Positions 45,400 through 58,243 are shown, counted from the first letter of the stretch. The stretch: 64,000 nt of DNA from Clitopilus passeckerianus (GCA_944990035.1 CALYLX010000141.1:186001-250000); one strand, 5' to 3'. Program-made: numbers and translations. The notes: a model not told the origin generated them from the letters alone.

Positions 45400-46715
45400 T
45401 CAATAGAGCCGCTCTTTGTAGCCCAAGTATCTAACCATGAATTTATGGGAATTCGTCACCATCTCGTCATTCTTCCATATGCGATGCCTGCGCATCTTCT
45501 TGTCGATGGATTGAAGAGAGGTCAGGACTTGAGAAGGGGTAGGCCTGTGGTTGGGATCGGTAGAAGTCATTCCAGCGAGGAGAGGTAGTATCGGCTCCAG
45601 GCCGTTCGTTTGGTATTTCTGCAAGGATGTTCAGCATGTGGGCCACACAAACAGAAAAGATTCACCCACATTTACCAGTTTCTTGAAGACGTTCCCGAGT
45701 TGATAGATATCGACTTTGAATGGATCATATGGGAGCTGAAGAGATAGCTCTGGGACTGTAGCGTCTTGACCTAAAATACCGGTGTCCAAAATATCTTTTG
45801 CGTCTCGCGGATACCTTGTCGATAGGCCAAAATCAGCCAGGTAGTACCGTAGACCTTTGATGCGACTGCGATCTTCGTATTGGAGTTTCCAGGAGATCCC
45901 ATCATTGGAGGTCGGAAATGCAAAATGGCTACCCTTCGGAAGAAGCTGGGAGCAATCCACCATAAGGTTGAACTGACATGCATCTCTGAAGGCCGTCAGA
46001 AGAAGCTAGATTGTTTTGAGCATGATTATGCTTACCTATGGGCAATGTTGTTCTCGTGCAGGAGTTGCAAAGTCTGTCAAGTTGTTATGAGACTTTACGA
46101 TGAACAGTAACCATAATCGTCGCGGACCTCTGTATACTGCTGTAATGCTTCGAGCATTTCGCCCAGACGGCGAAATGGAGTAATGTTAAAGTGGACAAGC
46201 ATTGGCATTACAATAAGCGCTTGGCTCCGGTCGTTGGGTATGGCGAGAACGTCTAGAATCGGCACTGCGTGATTCCGAGGATCCAGCTTCTGTGGAAGAG
46301 ACGACAACCATGTACCAATTTCGATCTCCTGTGATTGTGTGGATACGATTTTAAGAACCACCCGCGATCCGTCGCATGCCCTGCGAGCGTCAATGGTTTT
46401 TGAGTTCTACGGAGAGCATTGGAAAAGCGTCAAGGACTACTAGCCGTGGTTGCAACTACTCACGGGTAACGTCAGAGCATCCTCGTAATCACCCAGGCGG
46501 AATCCTGGGCCAACGTGACCCCTCCACGACGGAACCCAGTTAGGACAGTATCTTGGACGTAGCTGATAACCCAAGGACGCTAGATACGGTTGCAGTTGAA
46601 CCCAATATAGCTCTTTATCGAGACGAAACCCTCGAAACAGTTGAATGGACTCCTCAGTGGCCCCTGGAACATATTTGCTGAAGACCGTGACTTCTGGGTG
46701 ACTCAAAGGTATCAT
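45400..46715 (-). CDS. Protein kinase-like protein with HRD and DFG motifs
   Basis: Five exons (46464-46715, 46128-46406, 46036-46073, 45676-45985, 45400-45618) encode 365 residues. The N-lobe keeps a Lys in SRVVLKIVST. The catalytic loop reads NNIAHRDACQFNLMVD, with the HRD and the downstream Asn, formed across an intron. The metal motif is YYLADFGLSTRY. The activation segment ends in PELSLQLPYDPFKVDIYQLG, where the usual APE is altered to PEL. The C-lobe has LLAGMTSTDPNHRPTPSQVL, the standard final kinase helix. It differs from the DFD family nearby and resembles Agaricomycete-expanded kinases. Activity is likely; substrate and pathway are unknown. Confidence 0.82.
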
Positions 46716-47559
46716 CCTTGACCCAGGACTTCCGAACGCAAGGGCACAAGCTTAAAGATGGGAAATATAACTCTTGATGCACTCATAATGCGATCAAGCC
46801 CTTATACCCAACCTTGGCTGGGTTATCATCGGAGTTTAATGTTGTGTTTGGTGGTGGCACTTGCCACTCCCTCACACGCCACTTGCTCTGAATCGCAACT
46901 ACGACATGGGCCATATGGCGATGAACGTCCTAGAGAGATCTAACGAAAAGCCTGTTCTCGGGGTCTGGTAACTAAAGTTCAGATCGCGACTCCTGAACGT
47001 CTCGTGGCGCACAAGTTGCTCGAGAGACTAGAACCACTTAGCCTGGGATATGCCGGAAAGCTTGTGGCCTTGCTGAAGCTTATACTCTGACTGCTGCAAA
47101 TTTTTCAAGCCAAGGCTGTCGAGATTCGTATAATGCGCCCTTCTCTCTATGGCTGTACGGCTCCCGAGCATTGGGACGGCATTATGATACCAAGTTGTTG
47201 TTTTTTTTGTTCTTTTTGATGGATGCCCCATGCAAGTTGCTCCACCTGCTGGTCTTGGAGCCTGTTTGTATAGCGTTTTTGGAGGAACCAGGCACCCTGG
47301 ACTGCTTGTGTGTGCCCGCATGACTACACTTGATTCACTGAACGTAATCACGCAGATATACCCTTCACCCTTATACTCCCAGATCTTGTATTTCAGTCAC
47401 CGCTTCGAGGCCATCAACAGCAGATGGTAAACACAGCTTCATGGTACCCCCGAACAGCTTTTCTTCCAGTTGTGGTTAGCGAGCCACATCAGGAGGGAGC
47501 CTCGGCATACATAAAAGCCCCTCGCACAACTACTTCTAAGTCTTATCCTATAGCCCAAC
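46716..47559. other. Intergenic region, no gene recognised
   Basis: A divergent upstream region between the DFG kinase and the coiled-coil gene. Short open frames only. CTTCTAAGTC-type leader sequence precedes 47560. Confidence 0.4.
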
Positions 47560-48951
47560 ATGTTCAAGAGAGTAAAACACCTCAAACAGGGAGTTCAAAA
47601 CGAATTCACCGGCTTCGACGAAGCTCGATCTGAAAATCACAGAGATGCTCCAACCACAGAGATACAGGCAAACACCGACTATAAACTCGACAAGTATGGT
47701 CTGTTATCCATGTCTTCCTTGTTTCTGACCGAAGGCCACTCTTAGTGTGCGTCGAAAGCTAATGGTACTCGACGAGGATATAAGGAGCGCCGCAGCCCTT
47801 CCCCTCAACATACTCAAGCTCCAAAATCTGCGAAAGCGCCTTCGAGAAATCTCCAATATAAGGGAAGCAATAATGGAGGAATTCCAGGTTGGAATGTTAT
47901 TGCTAAAGCAGGGCCTGTGCACTTACAATTCATACGTGTTTAGACCTCGTCAAGGGAAGAGAGGGATCGACAGGCTTGGAGACAGGAAATTGGGAACATG
48001 CAAGTCAGAATTTCTGAGCTCGAAGAGAAACAGGTATGTGGGCCTTTGGAGTACTTGCATCTTTCCGGCTGATCTAACCGCTCTCGCAGTATGTATTGGA
48101 TGAATTATTTCGAAAAGAAGCTACTAATGCCTGTTAGGGCTAGAGAGTCAGGGAGTAGAAGATCTGAGCTGCCACCACAGACTCCTATGTATCATGATCA
48201 TTACCAAGGTCGCTCGTATAGGTCGGGAGTGGGTCAGCCTTCTAGACAGCCTCCTCGGGACAATCGTCACACTGTCTCAGCCGGAAATCACCAACAGCAT
48301 TCTCACTTCCCGACTCAACCTCAACGGCAAGATCCTTACTTCCCAGCCCAACATCAGATGCGCCCGCAATCTCTGCAGCCATCACATCACGCGCCCCCGC
48401 CCCCGCCCCCACCTCCACAGCCCTTTCAACAACCCTATCGTGTCCAGCCTCAGCAGCCAGTTATGGGTGCCTATGTTTCATCCCGTACTGGGCAGCCGGC
48501 GTATTCGTGAGTCTGTTTGGATTATCTGTTCTAAACAAGGCTGACCCATATCGTAGGGAACACTATCAGCAAGTACCGTAAGTTCAAGGCCCTATATTCT
48601 TACCGTAAACTTGAATTCTATTCTAACCTCGTTCAATAGCGTGGCCGGGCCTTCAACGGGCCAGGCATACCCTCAATCCCATCATGGTGCTTATCCAGCG
48701 ATGTCTGCCCCGTACGTTCTATCCAGGATGAAAACTATCGAAAGACGCTCATAGCATTTCAGAGTACAGTCTCCGCCGGCGCAGGAAGAACCTTCGGGTA
48801 CCGTAAGGTGAGCCGTTGAAGATGAGATCGACCGTCACCCAGCTTATTTACATCCTATAGATTTGGAAATACGGAAATATACGAATATACTCCCCCGAGT
48901 TCGTCGTCGGAAAGGTCGGTACAGGGCTCTCTTCTTCTCGAGACAATCTGA
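47560..48951 (+). CDS. Coiled-coil protein with proline/glutamine-rich tail, apparent frameshift
   Basis: ATG at 47560 opens MFKRVKHLKQGVQNEFTGFD. Introns near 47695-47751, 47889-47947 and 48033-48089 join helical segments (LQNLRKRLREISNIREAIME, then QAWRQEIGNMQVRISELEEK), predicted to form a coiled coil. After YVLDELFRKEATNA the frame meets TGT TAG near 48136. One nucleotide out of phase, the sequence continues as a coherent Pro/Gln-rich region (SELPPQTPMYHDHYQGRSY, a run of eight prolines near 48390-48415). This passes through four more introns in consistent phase to TGA at 48949-48951. Either the gene is frame-broken, the assembly has an indel, or I misread one junction. No family is recognised. 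Confidence 0.5.
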
Positions 48952-51900
48952 CAACCGTCCATATAGTGCTGGTTCCGCGGCGCGCTTCTATAACGAAGCG
49001 CCTGGCACCGCCTGGCCAGGACATCAGGGCCAATGGCGAAGATAGTGCGATGGATTCCGCTTGATCTCTCTTTGAAACAAACTGTACATACTTATATGTT
49101 GTCTTTTCTCGTTCGTATGCATGCCTTTTTTCTCAAGTATAAATGGCGCCAGATATAAGAGACGAATTCCTTGGAATTTCAGAGTACACAGTGGATATTT
49201 AACAAGCAGCTGACAGCGGAACATGGGCTGAGAGCCCAGCAGTTGGGCAACCGGGCGTGACCTTCACGAAGCATCAGAGCTGGGAATGGGATTAGTCTGG
49301 AAGTCGTTCCTCAAGGAAGATATGATGATTTACCGTCAGAAGGTTTGGCATGCCTAGTCACCAGGAATTCATCGTCGTCGTCCGAGGCAGACCTCCAATA
49401 TCCTGACCCCAACTGTTGACGAGCTGTGGCTCCTTCTCCTGCTCCCAAGAAACGCTTGGGAGCAAAGGGATGACGAAAGCCATCCGCATCAAGTCCGCAG
49501 CTGACCTAACATCGTTCACTGGGAATGGTAACCGAGAAGGCGAACTGTTCTGATAATCGGCCGACAGTGGCATGGAAAGCTTCGGGAGGGGAGGCCCTGC
49601 CTGGGTCGAGGTGGGTCAACAATCTCGGGAGGGGTGCTTGATCTCTTCTGACGAGAAGGGTGACGGCACAAGGAGCGTTGCTGCCACCGGTGAGCTTGTG
49701 CGGGTCCATGTTGAGAGAAGAGGGGGGAGGTAAGGCACGCTGGAGCGGGTGGCTGGAGTCATTGGAGGAGGTGCACTTGGCCCAGTGAGATTGCGACTGG
49801 TGCTGACACTAAAGGATGGGAGCCAACGCATATTCTTCAAGCGCTCATCCCATGGCGGTGACGTGGTGTGAGGGAACAACGAGAGCCTGGTGGGAAAGAT
49901 AAGACCAACTGAAGCCGGCATTGTCTTTCTACTCTCTGCGCCCTTGCTCGGCTTCCCCTTCCGGTGTCGTAACTGCTTTCATCCCTCCAGTAGCCCTTCA
50001 CGCCTGCCGATAGCGAAAGTAGCCCATAGCTGGGATGGGGCGGGCAAAGGCGTACGGCCAGGAAATAGAAGTATGCATCTTGGACGTATGGGCGATGACG
50101 GGTTGAAGGGGAATTGTGGAAGGTCCCGACGGAGCAGTAATCTTTGATATTGGTAGCTTGCTTCTACACCTGTCACTCTCCTCATGAGGCGGGTGTGGCT
50201 TTATCGGGGTCGAAGGGAATCCATTAGGAATCTAGGTCATGTTCGTCGTAAACCAGGAGTAGTCGGCGTGCAGCAAGTACGATTTAAGCCAAATGGTGAC
50301 CGGCCGTATTGTGGGCACCGACGGCGTCTTGATGCGCATGCTGAATGTCTCGCTTGGGTAGTAGGTGCTAGTTGAGCCGGACCAAATCGGTCTAAGTTTC
50401 CGAAAATGTCAACCAATGAACCAATGGGATGAGAGGCGACGAAACTTACTCATGAGAAATTCGACCAGAAGCCACGGGAAAGTAGCTCCAGCCCAAGCTG
50501 TGGGGACAGCTCCGCTCCGCTTGGCCACCTGCTATGCCTGCAGATGGTGGAGGAGTAGGGACCAGCATGGACAGACTATATTACAAGGATGGTGGGGCGG
50601 AGAAGTGAGCGTTCAGATGTGAGAAGGGCGGATCCAATCGATGGGTGCTGGTGAAGTCGGGATCAGGAGAGGCAGCATACAACTTGGGGATGGGACCTCG
50701 GTGTGCAAATGTTGTTTTCGGTGACGTCCTGAAGCCATGGTGAGCACTAATCATGACCAATGCCCTGGACTTGCAGCATAAGATGTAGCAAGTAAGTTTT
50801 TTGAGATTCGTTTGAGAAGATGAGTCCAAAGGAAGCGCAACGGCGCGCCGTCAGGAACTAAGAATGCTAGTGAGGTTAACACGCCCAAGGCCTTCCATGA
50901 AAAGTAAGTTCTTCCCAACGATTAATCGAAGCTTTCCGAGTCTGGGAAAGAATTGAAGGTAGCTCGTGCGCGTGAGAGATTCTTTCCATTTCCAGCATGT
51001 TGGCTTTCAGATCAAACATGCCAAAACATTCCTCCGGTGGTCGCGGTCCAACAACCGCTTTCCTGGTCATTCTCTGACTCCGCTCGAGTCTCATCTAATC
51101 TTGTACCCATCATATTCAGCCTTCAGCTTCATAAATAATGCCTGCCTAAACTCGTGTATCTGCCCTCCAACAAAGACGTCAATTTAAATCTCGAAAATAG
51201 GCTCATCAACAGGGATAGGGTTCATAAAATCGATGCCGATCCAGACAGCAAGAATCTCGAAACAGAAATGAGGTTGGGGGATCTACGGCACCAAGGGCTT
51301 GAGAGCTCATATATCGATACTTGAAGTCGAACGGGACAGATGGGTTGATTCTGCCATTTAATGAAGGTTGGTTCTCTCGTAGACTACTGGCCCTTTCAAC
51401 CCATTCTACTTCTGCAGTCTGGTTGTCTTCCCAGTTGCATCCCCTGTTGCTCTATTGAGACGCGTCTATTCCTGTTTCTGTCGCCCGACCTTACATGAAT
51501 GACTATTCAAGCTAACTAGTTTTTTTCCCCAGACATGCATCAGTTCATCGCGTACTTTCCTTCTGATTCGCCTTCCGATGCCCTTGGGCGTTGTAAATTC
51601 CCAGGAGTCACCATGTCTGTTGGAAGGTTGAGCTTACAACTTCAGCCTGAACGACCAAATGGCTCTCCGACGACTTGAGCTTGGTGCAAAGACGTTCCCA
51701 TGTAATGTATAGAACTTCTTCCACAGCAAGGCTAGCGCAATACCTTCCGTTTGTGTTTCTCATAAAGCTTCAGCATCGGCAGCGCTAACCAGTCCTCTTT
51801 GTTTGTAACCCAAAGACTCGGATCCTCGCCATAGTGATTGGGGCCAATGCGGAATCCTGATCAACCTCTCTGGTAGATCTGGCTATGGCAATGCTCTCAA

Positions 51901-52187
51901 CGCCGTCGCTGACAAGCAAAATTTCAGTATTTGCAACCGTGTCACAGTGAGAGTCATGTTGGTATGTTTGCTCGTTGGTGGGTAGCGGACCCAGCAGGGT
52001 ACGAGACTGCTGTCCGAACGAGCGGCCAATCACCATCCTGGACTGGATATTGAGGCCGGCCAATCATATACACATCTGGTTCGCAAAAAGTAATAAGAGT
52101 AACATGAAGGAATGTAGTACGGTGATGCCTACTTAGCAGTTTCGTATTTGAATTGTTGAAAATGCGAATATATAACTAATATGATGT
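48952..52187. other. Gene-poor stretch, possibly containing decayed coding sequence
   Basis: No intact gene is recognisable over about 3.2 kb. On the minus strand between 49.35 and 50.83 kb there are several short frames with protein-like composition (for example HLDPGRASPPEAFHATVGRL), but they switch frame repeatedly and show no convincing introns, suggesting degenerate sequence. A/T-rich sequence dominates 51.0-52.1 kb. Confidence 0.4.
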
Positions 52188-55100
52188 TCACTCGAAAACT
52201 GCCTTTGATATATCAAGCAGGAGCACGCGTCCGTTTTTGCAGCCAACTGCAACCAAAGTACCAGCACTGTTTATAGCGGCAACGGCGGGCTCTAGGCCAC
52301 GAGGGAACCAACAGAATGGTGTGGTCTCCCATTCACCATCATCCTTCAGAGCCGTCATCGCGAGGCCAGATAGGTTAGGTGCTTCTCGGTCTGCGACCAT
52401 CAAGAGAGTCGTGGATGCTAATGAAGGAATAGTTAGCACGACCACAACAGAAACAGGCAACCAATGGTGGCTCACCTGAACTCGAAATGTTTGTTGAACA
52501 GGCGGAAGACCGCAATCGTACGTATGGGTGTTTATCAAAGGTGGCGATGTGAGTGCCGGTTCTGGAATACCACAGTCTAACATCGTTCCCCTGAGATTCA
52601 GATGCAAGCCTTAGGCTGTTGTGTGTAAAGGTGACGGATGTGACCATTGAGAAATGGCCACGAAGGGTAGTGATATGAGCGCCAGTCTTCCCGTCCCATA
52701 GACGAACCGTCCCATCCGTAGAACCCGACGCAATCCTCAACCCGTCCCTCGAGTAGGCTACTGCTGTGACGGGTTGCGGATGTCCTTCGAGGGTGGCAAT
52801 ATGAACTCCTGTCTTGCCATCCCACATCCGCACCGTTGTGTCGTCAGATCCTGACACGAGCATCCAGCCTCCAAAGGCAACCGAGCTGACCGAAGCCAGA
52901 TGGCCGGCGAGTGTAGCTCTGTGGACACCTGTTTTTGCATCCCACAGCCTGACTGTCTTATCTCCCGATCCAGTGGCGAGTGCTGACCCGTCGGAGACAA
53001 ATGCAACAGAGCCAACGCAATTCGAGTGGCCATTAAGGGTGGCGACATGCTGGCCAGTCTGACCATCCCAGAGCTGGACTGCATGATCATACGATGCTGA
53101 GGCGATTCTGGAGCCATCAGCGGAGAATGCAATCGACTTTACTTCGGCGGTATGGCCCAGGTGATTGGTAGAGCCAGAATACTTGAGACGATGGGCATCC
53201 CACAACCGGACTGTTCTATCAGCTGATCCAGACGCAATCTTACCACCGTCGGGTGAGAACGCGAGCGAATTGACCGCTGACGAATGGCCCTCGAAGGTGG
53301 TGATACGAGCGCCAGTATGACCGTCCCATAGTTGGACGGTTTTGTCATCGGAGCCAGACGCAAGTCGAGAGCCGTTGGGCGAGAATGAAATGGAAGTGAT
53401 GCGAGAAGAATGACCGTCGAGGGTGACAATATGACCGCCGATTCCACCGTCCCATAGTCGAATGGTTCTGTCATCGGAGCCAGACGCAAGTTGAGAGCCA
53501 TCAGGCGAGAATAAAATGGAAGTGATGCGAGAAGAATGACCGTCGAGGGTGGCAATATGAACACCTGTATTACCATCCCATAGTCGAATGGTGGAGTCGT
53601 CAGAGCCAGATGCAAGTCTGGAGCCATCTGGTGAGAATGAGATCGAAGTGATGCGAGAAGAATGACCGTCGAGGGTGGCAATATGACCGCTGGTTCCAAA
53701 GCCCCATAGTCGAATGGTTTTGTCATCGGAGCCAGACGCAAGTCGAGAGCCGTTGGGCGAGAATAAAGTGGAAGTGATGCGAGAAGAATGGCCGTCAAGG
53801 GTGGCAATATGACCGCCGGTTCCACCGTCCCATAGTCGAATGGTTCTGTCATCGGAGCCAGACGCAAGTCGGGAGCCGCCAGGCGAGAATGAAATTGAAC
53901 TGACTCGTGACAAGTGACCATCCAGGGTAGTTATGTAAGCGCCTGTACGACCGTCCCAAAATCGGATGGTTTGGTCGTCAGAGCCAGATGCAAGTCGGGA
54001 GCCGTCAGGCGAGAATGAAATCGAAGTGATGCGAGAAGAATGACCGTTGAGGATGGCAATATGAGCGCCGGTATGGCCGTCCCAAAGTCGGATGGTTGCG
54101 TCGTCGGAGCCAGATGCAAGTCTGGAACCATCTGGTGAGAATGAGACGGATGTCGCTGGGGAAGCTTGGCCGGTTAAGGTTGCAAGCATAGGGTCCCATT
54201 GGTCGTCAAACCCGGCCATAACTTGCACCATGCTAGTCCCCCCGTAGGTTTCATGCAATGCGGAGCTTTGGGGTATAAATGGAACACCTGACCAATATAC
54301 TTGCATTGGCGAAAGCTTGAGTCCATCATAACTCTGTATCAGTAGTCGAACTGTGTCACTGAGAAGTTCCCGAGTTTGAGCCTGCTCTGGCCAGTGCTCG
54401 GCAAATGAATCCTATCAGATCGCGAGTTAGCGGCCATGGGTAATGCTTCGTCCTGCTATACCTTCCTAAATCGTTGTACTCACAATGGTATCAATTGCCT
54501 TCGCCAGGATTGAGTTTGCAGCCTCGATTTGATCAAGAATGCACATTGTCTCCAGCCAAGCGAAGATAAAAGTGGATGCCCAGCGTCCAAGCTGGACCTG
54601 GATTTCTTTATCAGCGTGTCTAGCTGCCTCAAGGTGGAAAGCCCAGTGCAATCCGGCATAAGCCATTTCGTGGGGAATAGACCCGTGTAGACGATTAACC
54701 TTCAACTCAGACATGTCCATGTGCCGTTCTTCAGGAGAAAGGCCGGCCACATTGAATTTCAAGCGTTGGAGCATGACTCGGAAGCATGCCTTGGCGATTC
54801 GGAGATGATGCGCTCCCTCGTCAATCAGAAATGGTGTGGGGGAAATGCTCGAGGAATTCGTTGGAAAAGCCCTCACAGCTCTCTTGATACGAGTCCGGTT
54901 GGTTATGAAATCTGAAAATGATTTGTGGTGCACCCGGAGTATCAAGTCTTTTCCAATTGGTGCAAAAAGAGAATGGAGGTGGCGTAGCGTGTCTGTAACG
55001 TCATCGGCTTCCGTGTCGAGTAGTTCGGATAGTGCACGAAGGGGAAGAGGATCCTGAAGAACAATGACCGCGCCAACGACAAATTGGTACTTAATGAACC

Positions 55101-58012
55101 AATCATCATCGTCCTCAAGATGATCAGGTGCGGCAGAGCGAAGGATTTGGATGTAAAGTCTGTCCATTATATCGATGCGGCTTGCGCTGCGAGAGTCTGT
55201 GAGTGAGACACCCTCCAGTAAACGCAAGAGTTGTTTCTCGGGATTTGATCGTTTTGTGTCAAGAATAAATTTCGTAGCAGTGGATGCAACAACAAAGAGG
55301 CTCCCACAAATGCCACATAACATTTCTATTTGTTCCGTGCTTGGCTGCCATGGGGGTTGGCGATGGGGAAACACTTCCTGCATCTGCTTGACTGACAAGC
55401 AGAAATTGAGATATAGCCGAATGTCGGATTGTGCGACAGAATCTTCGATCTCGTGCAAATGGAATTCTTCGTGATTCTGGGAACGATGGAGCACGTAACG
55501 AATATGATACTCGGGGCGAGTAGTGATGAAAAACTTGAGACGGGGCAAGTCATGAACATGCTGAAGCAGGAGGCTCAGAAGGGTCCGAGCTTCCTCTACG
55601 TTACATTCGTCGAGTGCATCAATGACGATAACGATTGGCGTTCGGTTCTGCGACGGTAATTTGCGGAGTGGTTCTACAATTAGAGCCAGGAATTGGGTTT
55701 CGAGAGCCTTCGTTGCAGCATCTGGGTTTTGCGTGATTGCTTCCTTTATCTGTCGAGCGAACGCTTCTTCGTAGCAAGCAAGTTGGTATGCAATAGTGCA
55801 GAAGAAATATCTCGCGGTATTCTGCCACTCGTCACCTCCGGTAAAGCTGAAGCTTGCACCGTGCATACCATATTCATCTGCTTGCTTGGCAACGGTTTGG
55901 GCTATTGTCGACTTTCCGATACCGGCCACGCCGTCCAAGACGTATATCCGTGTTTGACTATCTTGATCGGCTATCCAACTGTGAATCTCGCTTAGGAGCT
56001 GCATGCGGGTACCCGGAAAGCACAGGGAATGCTGGTTGGCCGTCAACGTGAGGAAGCCGTACGCCGCGTCGACTGGCTGGAGCATTGTTCTTAATTGGTC
56101 CTATTCTACGTCAGCGAGCGTCGTAGACGTTCATCAGTACCAATTACTTACCAGGACTATGTCCTGGACATTATCCCTCTCTGGAGTGGTTTCGCTACCA
56201 ACGGTGGGCGGAAGCGGCTCGGCTGGTCGCTCCGTCGATTGCTCTTGGGTATCCCGGATAGCATCATCTGAACGACTCGAAGCGGCGTTCAATTCCTGGT
56301 TGAAATCTCTGAGAAATCCAAACTAGCATCAATCGGGATCAGCAACTCACGGCTGTTAGGTGGCTAGGAGATGGTGCAGGTTGGCTAGGTGGCCTCTCAA
56401 TGTCGATTTGTGTTCGACCGGCGGCATCCTGAGAAGTACCGCCTCCATCACTTGAGGAAACCCCCTTTTCTATGTCTAGTTATATGTTGAGGTACGGATA
56501 TCGGTGGGTTGGAGGGTATACTTACGCGGAGCTGGGGCTTCGGGAGGCTAAAAAGACTGTGACTCAGTAAAAGACTGAGTGGAAGTGTTGTACCCACTAT
56601 TCTTCGCCGGATTGGCTTTGTAAGAACTGAGTAGTATTTAAAGGCAGAACCAGGGTTTGAATTCCTTGTCGAGCTTTTTGAAGCCGGAGATTAGTTCAGC
56701 AGCTACTTGCTCTACAGGAAGCAAAAACTGACTTGGTTGTTCCAGGAGAGTTGATAGTGTTATAGACCCCTTCGGCGTCCTCTTCCAAGGCAGCAACATT
56801 GAAATTAGATTTGCAACTACGGCTAAAATACCATATTACATCATTATATGGGTTTGATGAGTGAGAAACTCACCAATCTACCCAGTCATTGAGCTCCCTG
56901 GAATGAACATTTCGAACATTGCACCGCGGGCACCGTATACTCGTCGTCTTCTGTTCTTGATGATGGTGCACAATAACTCTTAATTGGAGATTTTTCCCCT
57001 TTTCAATCGTACCCTCCCAGTCACTTGAGCTAACGACTTGCATACCGCCCAACAGGAAGACGCGGAATTGCTCCGTTTCAATGATATCCTCCCCTGGGCG
57101 GCCTTTGTATATGAGATGTAGAACTGACTTGAACGTCTGGTGAAGGTCGCGCACGGCGTTAGCCGAAAGTATTCAGTAACATCGATTACGGCCATATTGT
57201 CATACCTGTCGATCAAAACAGAGATCTAGTGGTATGGACCAGCGTGCTCCCAAGAAGTCATCAACTCGAATCTGACCAGAGTAGACCTTGCAGCATAGAG
57301 AAGAGGGCGACAAACTAAAACTTGGTGAAGGCAAAATTTACGTCAGATTCGGAGAGGACTCGGAAGGGAGAAATTGAAGAAGGAATCACGATACTTACAG
57401 AAGAGACTCGGTTTTCCATCGCGAAACATCTATAACTCGATTTATCTCTCTGATCAGCCTCGTTTCACAGAGCATCCACCACAACATGTCCCATAAGAAG
57501 GATAGAATGGCGCCTATTCCGTTCGTTCGCCAATGTCGTGCTAGGCTTTCGTGTGTGAGGTTCCTTGCTCGCTCAAAGTTGATTAGAATGGATCGCATGA
57601 GGTTGACCTCAGCTAGTACTTGACCCTCCATCGAATTAGCAGTTAATAGTCCCTGCGCAGAGTAATTGAAGATGCCTGGAATTGTGATCTGACAAATCTT
57701 GTCTAAAGTCCCCGTCAATACCTCATAGTCTGTGGGCGAGCCTGATTCCCGTGTACCCCGCAGAGTATCAGCAAGAGTTTGGGCCTTCATTCGTAGATCT
57801 CGCGCGTTCAATAGGAGAGCTGAAGTCCGGGAGATCAGCGCTAAGTCTGGCGTGTTCCTCGTGCAAGCTGCAGTAGCTGATCATTAGCGTCGATGGCGCG
57901 TGTAAGTGCCTCCTTCCATACCTCTTTCATCGCCGATGATGTTTACATTTATCGTGTTCAAGTTCAAATCCCGTCCGGCCTGATATGTTGAGTTGGTCGA
58001 ATCAAAGCTCAT
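52188..58012 (-). CDS. STAND protein: helical domain, ubiquitin-like domain, NACHT, WD40 array
   Basis: Twelve exons (57922-58012, 57399-57867, 57206-57320, 56874-57136, 56733-56822, 56598-56664, 56526-56547, 56351-56475, 56152-56322, 54484-56100, 52476-54411, 52188-52417) sum to 5196 nt, 1731 residues. Residues 1-30 hold a Gln/Asn-rich strand-like motif (YQAGRDLNLNTINVNIIGDE). Residues about 31-187 are helical. Residues about 190-315 match the fungal ubiquitin-like domain seen in STAND proteins (RWSIPLDLCFDRQTFKSVLH) and end with two Cys pairs (CPRC, CRSC). A Ser/Pro/Thr-rich linker follows. NACHT begins near 472 with P-loop DGVAGIGKST (about 527) and Walker B VIVIDALDEC. About 14 WD repeats start near 1060. 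Fungal relatives (HET-D/HET-E class) are ligand-triggered death switches. The function here is unknown. Confidence 0.88.
53290..54180 (-). repeat. Near-identical 126-bp WD40-encoding units
   Basis: Within the large WD exon, units of 126 bases (42 residues) recur with a shared core on the plus strand, ATGCGAGAAGAATG, at about 53399, 53525, 53651, 53777 and 54029. The encoded repeats read GHSSRITSISFSPDGSRLAS with few differences. The remaining repeats on either side (52.6-53.3 kb) are much more diverged. The uniformity indicates recent expansion or ongoing conversion of this part of the propeller. Confidence 0.9.
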
Positions 58013-58190
58013 ACAAAGGGAAACAAATTTTGGATAGACTAAGGAGAACTTGTGGTGGTGGTTGTGAAAGCCTGCCCATCCTTGATGACCAACGTGCAGC
58101 ATGGCAAAGGGGGATTATATCCCCATTGGGATATCCACGATCCAATTTCTAGAATTACGAGTCTGGAGTGGATAACGTAAGATTCGAACT

Positions 58191-58243
58191 CATAACAATT
58201 GCGATTTAAACCATCAAAATAAACCTGATTTCGAATTGTTATG
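58191..58243. repeat. Imperfect inverted repeat with AT-rich loop
   Basis: CATAACAATT at 58191-58200 is matched by its exact complement AATTGTTATG at 58234-58243, with further imperfect pairing inside. It lies 180 bases upstream of the start of the NACHT-WD40 gene. It could be a terminator-like or mobile-element footprint structure; nothing else supports a function. Confidence 0.35.

Noticed and set aside
49358..50829. Possible minus-strand gene with short protein-like segments
   Set aside because: Segments change frame several times without usable introns and match no family I recognise; at most degenerate.
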